64,000 nucleotides of DNA from Siphonodentalium dalli. Lineage: Eukaryota; Mollusca; Scaphopoda; Gadilida; Siphonodentaliidae. The notes under the pieces are model-generated. The model was not told the DNA's origin, made no database searches, and saw only the letters and a program-made list of their open reading frames with translations. Positions 55,832 through 64,000 of this stretch are shown here, piece after piece; position 1 is the stretch's first letter, and the number at the start of each line of letters is the position of its first letter. The stretch is from assembly GCA_032622095.1 (NCBI GenBank), contig CP136069.1, positions 120,330,126-120,394,125 on the forward strand. Reading direction: 5' to 3'. The position numbers were made by a program, and so were the translations under genes.

Positions 55832-55929
55832 CACAGGGACTTTGTAGAAAATATATTTATAAAATATACATAAACAATACGTATTGTTTATGTATATTTT
55901 ATAAATATATTTTCTACAAAGTCCCTGTG
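55832..55929. repeat. Perfect 98-bp palindrome with no spacer
   Basis: Each 49-bp arm runs from CACAGGGACTTTGTAGAAAA to AAACAATAC. The centre is AATAC|GTATT at 55880/55881. I checked the arms base by base and found no mismatch. Confidence 0.95.
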
Positions 55930-55939
55930 GTCTGGGTGA

Positions 55940-56605
55940 ACACCAATTGATCGAAATCCAATAAAACATGGCTGACACTGACATGCCGAGTCAGTCACTG
56001 TCAGTAGCCGAGAGGTGCTCACTCCAATTCTTGAATATTTAAATGGTGTTTGTTTGAAGATTTTTAAACGTTTATTTATAATCTCATTCTCTCAAAAGAA
56101 ATCCAAATGTTTTTAAGTAGTTACCAAGTTGAACGATATCATGGAACAGTTTAGTGTGACTCCCCTTATCCAGCGATGTATATATACGTCCATGCCTTAT
56201 CTCAGATGCATCTAGGTGGTGTAAGACCAGTCTATATTATATCGATTAGTCTATATAAAGATCTATTGGTGGTTCACCCAGACCTGCATGTTTATTAATA
56301 ATCGCATTGAATGTACCGAAGCTCAACAATCATCTGCAGGTCTCGGTGAACCACTGGTTGATCTGTATAAAACTGATCAGTCTATCTTTATATTGAATAT
56401 ATTCAGTAAATAATTATTCCGTGTCTTTCAACAGAAATTAGAATTATCTCTTTTTAAGTATTGGATGTAATATAATTACCACTATAGAACAGTTCAGAGT
56501 GACTCGACTTATCCCCAATGCCTGCATATGATGAATGACCAATCGGTCTATTCTATAGCGATTAGTCTAATAAAGGTCGATCGTTGGTTCACCATGACCT
56601 GTTCA
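55940..56605 (+). repeat. Diverged tandem dimer, ~310-340 bp unit
   Basis: TTACCA...GAACAGTTnAGnGTGACTC, CTTATCC, CGATTAGTCTA and GATCnATnGnTGGTTCACC, then AGACCTG, recur in the same order at about 56120-56290 and 56475-56605. An inverted copy of the last phrase (CAGGTCTCGGTGAACCA) lies at 56336. Confidence 0.6.
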
Positions 56606-56609
56606 TTTG

Positions 56610-57750
56610 CACTTAAGTGCAAATTATGTAAACAGTGTAAATCATTTGCACATTCAAAGTGCTATTAAACTTAAAGGCATGTGAGGCCTTAGTTGTCGAA
56701 AATATTGATATTTGTTCTAATCACTGTAAATAGAAAAACATTAAAACGCATACAGTTTCGTTCATATATACCATGACCATCACGTAAACAGCATGTTATC
56801 ATAAAGACCTACAATATTTTACCTAAGCAAGAGCCTGATTGTGTTACAGAAGACAGCACAATATTAATGCAACTCTTGAACTGGCTAATCACACACACAA
56901 ATGGCATAAACGCTCTTTATTAGTTCCATATCAGGAATTCACCAACAAAGAACGCTCTTTATGTTTACCATCATAATATAAACAAACACCAGAAAAGTTA
57001 CTTTTTATGCTTTTGTTTACATAACAATGGTCAAACATTTGACAATAACATACTCTTTATGCGATATTTCTTATTTGTATATGGACAAAGTCTGTCTACA
57101 TTTTGATGTTCTTTATTTTTGTGGCGGTTTTCGAAGGGTGGAAATATTTTCACAGGATACCCACCGCCAAGGCCAACCGTACCTTTAAATTATCTGTATC
57201 TGGAATATGTACCATACATGAAAGGTGTTCATAGACCCAATCATTTAATTATGCTCTATGTAAAAAAAACATTTATTTGAGCTCAATTAAGCGCACATAA
57301 TTTGCGCTTAAGTGTAAATAAGACATGAGACTATCATACATGTATTTAATAATATATACTAGTCCACCTATTTGTAATTCCTTTCTCAGAGTCTAATTCA
57401 CTCTTTTTTTTATTTCTAGACAATCTGATTTATGCTCAAGCTCAAATAGATGAATTTTACTTTTAAAAGAGCAAATAAATTAATTCCGCTTAAGGCACTT
57501 TAAGATCAAATCAAATCTGTCAGATTATCACTTGGCCTTACATATGGGTGTCTTTTGTTTTGTTATATCTCCTCCCAAAATATGCATTACCCCAACCAAT
57601 ATCATAAGAACTGCTGAACATATGCAGTTAACAGGGATGGGTATATATCCTGTGTACCTGTTAGGAAATTGTGGACTACAAGTGGAACAATTTTCCTCTA
57701 CCAACATTGGTATCTCCCACCCACATAATATTTTTCCACTTATTTTACCC
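56610..57750. other. Intergenic DNA, no convincing gene
   Basis: AT-rich. Two AACGCTCTTTAT phrases near 56908 and 56951, and TTTGCGCTTAAGTG-like words near 56612 and 57300. The open frame at 57532-57810 has no recognisable domain. Confidence 0.4.
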
Positions 57751-57754
57751 TCAC

Positions 57755-58600
57755 AATCACATATTTTGCTTTATATAGTGATGATATGGCAAGAAATTAA
57801 CTATGTCTGAGAAAAATGTGGTTGAGTCTGGGTTTATGAGGGGGTGGACTCTGGGGAGATACCCAGGACTGAGAATCTTCTCCGCCGCCCATCTAGTAGC
57901 TGCATATGACCAAAACATCATCTATCGCTTATTTTGCTTTATATACTTCATCCGAGAAAAAGTTTATTAAGTTGGGGATTGGGGGAGATACCAAGTCCTG
58001 ATTATCACTTATTTTGCTTTATATAGTCCAAAAATTCTCAAATGTAGCTCAGGGAAGAATCCAGAGATAATTTGGGGACACCTGTTTCCAGCAGAGGATA
58101 TGTAGCGGTATCCCAATATAACTTTAAAATACGGCTTCTACACCAAACCAACACAGATACAGACGCATATATTATAAATAGGACATAAAATATTTCTGAT
58201 TTAAAAATTCAACATGCAAATGAAGGCTGTATTGCAACTGCAGATTTTTTAATACAGCGCTTATTGTTGAATTGCCTTGAAAATTCAGGTTGATTCAATA
58301 CTGTCCACTGGGAATTTGGGGTCATTTGGGCTTCTCAAGTTTGGGCACCCATACCTGTAACAGCTATCAAAACAGCCCTGGAAATTTCCCTGATGTAGCT
58401 TCTGCGTGAGTGGGGGGGGGGATTATAATCAGCCTGCTCATACTTGGGTAGCACCCATCCATCCAAACACCAACACAATCAACTCAATAAAGTTAATTTC
58501 TCACCATTTCATGACTATATAAAGCAATAATAAGCAATAAAATCATAAGTTTATTTTTTCTCATATGTAGCTACTAGGTGGTAATTGGATACTCAGGTCC
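57755..58600. repeat. Short dispersed phrases around TTATTTTGCTTTATATA
   Basis: TATTTTGCTTTATATA occurs near 57763, 57931 and 58007 with following GGGGGAGATACC-like text. An inverted TATATAAAGCAATAATAAGC is near 58517. This may be a decayed inverted-repeat element. Confidence 0.45.
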
Positions 58601-58794
58601 TTTTATCCCCCCCCCATACCTGTTCAGTGACCTGTTAGGAAATTATCGAGTACCGGTATATGAGACATAGGTTTGTCATGATATTTTAAGTTTAATATCT
58701 TTGTAGAAGTAAGATGTCCAAAACTTCAACTATCAAGGTGAATTTCTTCGGGTTAACCCTTTCATGACTGCATCTTCTTGAAATTTTTTGAAAA

Positions 58795-58952
58795 CCCTGT
58801 TCCAATGCATTCTCTTATATTTAAGAGAATTAATGCATTCTCTTATATTTAAGAGAATTCATTGGCTTAACAATATTTACCTTGACCTTGTAAGCCATTG
58901 CATTCTCTTATATATTCGAGGCTCGATATATAATAGAATGCACTGGCACAGG
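58795..58952. mobile_element. Double-hairpin MITE, third copy (shortened)
   Basis: Bounded by CCCTGTTCCAATGCATTCTC and AGAATGCACTGGCACAGG, with two hairpins built on TTCTCTTATAT as in 4079-4307 but with shortened stems (TTTAAGAGAAT; TATTCGAGGCTCGATATATA). The spacer CATTGGCTTAACAATATTTA keeps the same position. Confidence 0.8.
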
Positions 58953-58974
58953 ATCATTAATGCTGAACCAGCAT

Positions 58975-60160
58975 GGCTCCAGTCATAAAAGGGTTACGAC
59001 CTGTAGCCCGTGCCAAAGGATTTAGTCATGCAAAGAGTAAAATCCAAGATGGCTGCTGGTGGCCATGTTTTTTGCTGAATGACCCCAAAATGACTCGTTC
59101 CCATCTACATGTCAATGCCAACAGCTATGACAAATTTTATAATGATCCAATTTTATAATGACCAAAGGTACGACCTGTAGCCCGTGCTAGAGGAAATTGT
59201 TGAAGAGTCACACACAAATAAACACACACACACGGACGACGATACCAAGCCATGGCAATAGCTAAAACTTTACAAAGTAAAGTTGAGCTAAAAATGAAAA
59301 CACCACCTTCCCCACCCATATTTTTCAATGACCGTTTATTACCAGAAACACAGGTATAGTTTTCGCCTGAAGAATAAATGTGAAATGGGCCTCTCTGGCT
59401 CACATATATGTTAGTTAAGACTAACCCAACCATTTGTTTTATTAGCTGAACTTTACTTTGTAAAGTTTGAGCTATTGCCATGGCTTTGTCGTCTGTGTGT
59501 GCGTATGTGTGTGTGTGATTCGTCAACAATACAGGCTACAGGTGCTACTTGTGGTCGGATCATTATGAAATTTGACATAGCTGTTGATATCAACATTTAG
59601 ACTAGAACCGTTCATTTTGGGGTCATTCTGAAGAAAAAAAACATGGCCACCAGCGACCATCTTGGATTTCAATATTCAATCCATTAGCACGGGCTACAGG
59701 TCGTACTGTTCTTCTGATTATCATGAAATTTGTCACGGATGTTAACAATGACATGTAGATGCGAACGAGTAACTTTGGGGTCATTCGGCCAAAAAAATGG
59801 CCACTGGCAGCCATCTTAGATTTTACTGTTTGCATGACTAAATTCTCTGGCACAGCCTACAGGTCGTACCTTTGGTTGGATCATCATGAAATTTGGTCAC
59901 GGATGATATTGACATGGAGATGGGGAATGAGTAATTTTGGGGTCATTCGGCTACATTAGTGGGGTCGTTCGGCCAAAAATCATGGCCGCTGGCAGCCATC
60001 TTGGATTTTACTCTTTGCATGACTAAATCCTTTGGCCAGGGTTACAGGTCGCATCTTTTGTCAGATCATTGTGAAATTTGTCATGGATGAGATCGAGTCA
60101 TTTTTTGGTTATTCGGCCAAAATCATGGCTGATGGTCAAAAACTCAAAATGGACAAAATG
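58975..60160. repeat. Large imperfect palindrome plus tandem ~145-180 bp units
   Basis: Left arm: 58978-59290. Right arm begins about 59440 and runs on as four direct units starting near 59548, 59690, 59855 and 60035, each with nTACAGGTCGTACnTTTnn, ATCATnATGAAATTTG, TTTTGGGGTCATTCGGCC and CATGGCC..TGGCAGCCATCTTGG. Arm pairing includes CAAGCCATGGCAATAGCTAA / TTGAGCTATTGCCATGGCTT, with a centre near 59365. A stray unit lies near 27860-27945. Confidence 0.75.
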
Positions 60161-60169
60161 AATTTTTAT

Positions 60170-60660
60170 TCCAAACCAATTGCAGCACATCTCACACCAT
60201 ATCATACATGTATGTCATCTTATATGATGCACATTCTTTATTCAATATTCCAATGATGTTATAGATATTCTTTTCTGACAGAAAAGTATTTAAAAATGTA
60301 TGCCGTTTCATGTTAAACCAAAAATTAAATCAACTTTTCTTATATTTCAGATCAGTTGTTCATGCACTTGTAGCCCAGTCCATGCACAGAATATAAATAG
60401 AAGGAATGAAAGAATGATTGAGACCGATGGGTGTCAGCATGGTTTGAGGATTGCACCACTAGAATATTGACAGGTACATACATGTACATTAGAATTCTGA
60501 GAGCGGACATTTGAAACATTTTTTTGTTATAACTGATGTAGTTTATATCTACAGCTCAGCTTGTCAAAGGTTCTTTACTAAATACTCAGTGACAAGTAGT
60601 TCCCTTAGGATATTTTCTATCTGTTGGTGTATCCTGAATTCCCTCCAAATGAATAATAGA
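60170..60660. other. Intergenic DNA, nothing recognised
   Basis: No gene or clear repeat seen. Confidence 0.4.
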
Positions 60661-60662
60661 CA

Positions 60663-60837
60663 TACAGTAATGCCCTCAGTAATCGACCTCTTAACCAAAG
60701 CAGAATTATGGGTAACTTTTCAGGATTTAGTCGGAAATATGGCTCTCGGGAGAGCTTTCCGATGAATGGCAACAAGTCATATTTCCGACTAAATCCTGAA
60801 AAGTTACCCATAATTCTGATTTGGTTAAGAAGTTAAA
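60663..60837. mobile_element. CAGTAATGCC-type palindromic MITE
   Basis: Begins TACAGTAATGCCCTCAGTAA and contains the paired GCAGAATTATGGGTAACTTT / AAAAGTTACCCATAATTCTG around GGCTCTCGGGAGAGC. The last ~15 bp of the right terminal repeat are missing. Confidence 0.75.
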
Positions 60838-62700
60838 AGGCACCACTCAACAGACATTTCCGTCACTAGAAATATATATTGTGGGACAAAAATATTACGA
60901 TGTTTAGAACACAATTTATTTGGCAGTGGCACATGTATTTTATGTGATTCAATATCTAGGGATGAATATATGAGACAGCATATATGTTTCTAAACTTTCT
61001 TTCATGTTTTGATGATAACTGCACTTATATAATCATGTTATCAAAACAAGTTTCATAAAATGTCTGTTGTTGTAACAAATTTTGTCTGAGGGAGAGTGAC
61101 CTCATATTCAATTCTTCACTAATATATAACATTGCTGGTGGATTGATATTACAAGAATTGTTATTTTATAATTTTAATGAGAATAACAATTAAACTAAAC
61201 TGAAAGTTATTGTCTTTTGCACTGTTTGTTGGCCTCGACTGAAACTATTCACTTTTTCTGGTTACTAACATTCAAGATCTGCTATCCAAAACTTGACGCC
61301 AATTCCAGTGAGTCACACACTCCATGAGTTAGGCAGCACCAGTCTCCTTTATATAGTGATGTTGGTTTCTATAACATAAAATATTGTTATCGTTCTAGTA
61401 TAGGTTCTAATGGAGAGAGAGATGTAGATATGGCTGGAAGGACAAGACTCCAAGTAATTGCACAACTGCAGTTCATTAAACACACTTGAATTTAGCGAAT
61501 TGCCACATGTACAATCATTACATTCTTACAATGTTACCAGCAGTTTTGTGAAGTAACACAATAATGACAATGATATTGAAAAAGATATATTGCTATGTTC
61601 GATGCACTTTCTCAGCAATGCCATGAAGAAAATCTCATTCCTGATTAACATGCAGATCAAGCAATGGTTGTTAGTTCAAATGATGTCATACTGTGCTTTT
61701 CAATTTAAACTGTGTCCATCTTGGTCATCGGAATGATTCTGGAAGAGAAAGCTCTATGGCTGAGATGATATAATTGTCTACAACAAATTAAATATGCTAT
61801 ATATTTTTGGAATAAATATACATGTACCATATACATGTACGATATTTAAATACTAGTACACATCTTTTCATTTAGGAATTCTGATTCCTTATTCATGCCC
61901 AATACTGACTGAACTACTAGGATCCCCTGTATATCAATTGTATACATGTACCTTACTCATATTTGAATTTGTGCAGTACTATGTTTCGCTCTATTTTAAA
62001 TTCTGAGCGACTTCTAAACTTACAAATATTTGTGTATATGATGACAATTTCAGTTCTTCATTATCGCTGAAAATACTTGTGCATATTAAAGATCATCTTG
62101 ACAAAAATTCCTTCAGTCTGGAATATATATGTTTATATTTTAGAAGAAATTCAACTTAAAATATCTAACCATGATTTAGCTATACACATGTGAATAATAA
62201 ATGCACACTAGCGAAAAATAGTACAATGTACTGCACAAATTTAAATATGACTGAAGAATATATTCTATAATCAGGATACTTTGACCCTGAGAATGTGACA
62301 AAAGTAAAAACAGTCTATATACCACATCATATATTTTTACTTTAGCAGATAATTGTAGTCTCTGGGATTAATATAAAAAAGTCAAATTTTTTCACCAAAA
62401 AAAGTCATTATCACTAATATTGGTATTAGTTAGTAGTTTAATCTCTTTAATATATCAACAAAAGTAGATTATATAGAAATATGTTTTTATCCCAAAAGTC
62501 ATTGATTTATGGCTACATATACAGCTACATGTACATTGTACCAGTCAGTGCTGATTGTTGATGTTACTAAAGATCTGCATGCAAAATACAATAATCATTT
62601 ATGCTTATCATTATGGTACTCACATTATTACATTCTAATGATTTGTCCTGATGAGTTAACCACATCTCTCGTTCTCCATCATTAATATAGTCTGAAAATA
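60838..62700. other. Intergenic DNA, nothing recognised
   Basis: AT-rich with scattered TACATGTA words. No open frame with a domain, no clear repeat. Confidence 0.4.
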
Positions 62701-62718
62701 GAAATGTATAAAGGTAGT

Positions 62719-62835
62719 GAATCTCGGGGAGAGCTTTCTGATGAATGGCAACAAGCCACATTTCTGACTAAATCCTGAAATGTTACCCATACTTCTGCTT
62801 TGGTTAAGAGGTCGATTACTTAGGGCATTACTGTA
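62719..62835. mobile_element. CAGTAATGCC-type palindromic MITE, right half
   Basis: Contains GAGAGCTTTCTGATGAATGG, ACTAAATCCTGAAA and GGTTAAGAGGTCGATTACTT, and ends GGGCATTACTGTA. The left half is missing. Confidence 0.7.
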
Positions 62836-64000
62836 TAACTTGGCTAATTTAACCCAACATCTGCCTCACAAGTTCACAACTTATTATACTGATACCGTGA
62901 CTTGTTAAATCCATCAAATTATCACTCTCTGTGAGTCCAATAGCTATTCACCTAATTAAACATTATATTTACCAGTCATGGTCCTTGCTGGTTTAAAAAA
63001 GCATGGACACAAAACATATGTTTCAAGCATTTGTGACCAGGAAGTAATATTTAAAACAACTATCAGTTGTGTTAATCTAACATATTCATGATTTAGGTCC
63101 AGTGCACCATTCTATGACCATACATGATGGGACAGGTCACAGGACCTCATTTTTGAAGATTTTTCAAACTCTACCCACAAGACGAGAACATTAGGGAGCC
63201 ATAGCAACCATTTATTCACACAAATTATGGTTCAATCAATGCCTAGGACATCCCCCATGCCAGAAATACAGATACAAAAATATCTGCCACAAGGGCTTCC
63301 AGTGCATCCATGCACAGTTGCATATAAATCAGAATAATAGAGTTCACATGAATTTTGAAAGGGAAAAAACACATAGAAATCCATATACATTGATATATGG
63401 ACTATATTTTGAAAGGGAAATTCATTATATGTTGAAAAATGTAAAACTTTTGTTTATACTCGCACAATGATCAGATAAATTATGTGCACTTTAGAGGTAA
63501 CCTTGCACTATTATCAAGGCTAATTAACATAACCCTAGATATTTTCATGTATTTAAGATTCATCAGCCATGTTTGGGTTTCAGCCATTTCAAAATTTCAG
63601 ATCTACTAGACTTATGCTTATTTTCAAACTGATTTAAGATCTTTTTAGTTCATAAATTTATTTCGGCATGTGTTGCAACAATAATAATTGGTACATGTAG
63701 CAACCTGAACATTTGTCACATGACTGATATTTAGAGAAATGTCTGTTTTCAACCTTATTTGAGCTGATTTTTGTCAAAATTTGTCTATATTTGACCCACA
63801 GTGTGCAGCGGTGTGTGTATGTGGGACCCGAATTCACATTTACCAGTATTAGCTGATAAAATGGTATGACATAAATGGTATCAGTGTGGGCAATGCCGTC
63901 ACTTATTATACCCTTGGCTGTCTTAAGCGAAATAATGGTTCGCTTAATAAGAGTAATCCATTCTCATGAATTAGACTGAAGCACAATTCACTCACACATA
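62836..64000. other. Intergenic DNA, nothing recognised
   Basis: No gene or well-defined repeat seen. A small CTTAAGCGA / TCGCTTAA hairpin lies near 63922-63948. Confidence 0.4.

Noticed and set aside
1-64000. tRNA or rRNA genes
   Set aside because: I looked for B-box-like GGTTCGAnTCC words and conserved rRNA blocks and saw none. A covariance search would be needed to exclude decayed tRNA-derived elements.

Overview
This window is metazoan nuclear DNA with no bacterial features. It is AT-rich, gene-poor and crowded with transposable elements. The one credible host gene is split by introns with GT..AG borders, and the non-LTR retrotransposons (LINEs) are of animal type. Frequent short ACATGTA/TACCGGTA words and the number of MITEs and fold-back elements recall marine lophotrochozoans such as molluscs, but nothing here fixes the species.

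Layout. 0.55-8.1 kb: a degenerate ~145-185 bp satellite, a fold-back element, and a ~2.86 kb near-identical direct tandem duplication whose copies each hold a double-hairpin MITE. 8-17 kb: dispersed inverted-repeat elements and empty AT-rich DNA. 17.3-25.8 kb: a plus-strand split gene whose pieces resemble the invertebrate DUF4806 family. Exons 4-6 join in phase to a stop; exon 1 carries an apparent one-base frameshift. Three related TTAA-bounded MITEs sit in its last two introns. 26-33.9 kb: repeats only, including a 24-bp minisatellite.

33.9-51.6 kb is a set of nested insertions. A minus-strand LINE (LINE A, about 5.3 kb) has a coiled-coil ORF1 with an RGG/Q-rich tail and an ORF2 with endonuclease, reverse transcriptase and CCHC motif. 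It is split inside ORF1 by a 5'-truncated plus-strand LINE of related type (LINE B). LINE B is itself probably split by ~9.5 kb holding a third, minus-strand LINE (LINE D). An LTR retrotransposon (42,030-48,157; 307-bp LTRs differing at two positions; TSD ACTT) sits in the last codons of LINE D. A ~0.89 kb hAT-like MITE with an exact 8-bp TSD lies at 49,432-50,318. The LTR element has LTRs, a primer-site-like sequence and a polypurine tract, but no recognisable protease, reverse transcriptase or integrase. It carries one long Ser/Thr-rich reading frame of unknown type with an internal duplication. That is the best candidate here for something undescribed.

52.2-53.5 kb: a fourth LINE fragment (endonuclease part, minus strand). 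53.5-64 kb: no convincing gene. It holds a perfect 98-bp zero-spacer palindrome, tandem and inverted repeats, another double-hairpin MITE, a large imperfect palindrome with tandem ~150-180 bp units, and two copies of a TA-flanked palindromic MITE. Everything was read by eye, so family names rest on motifs.
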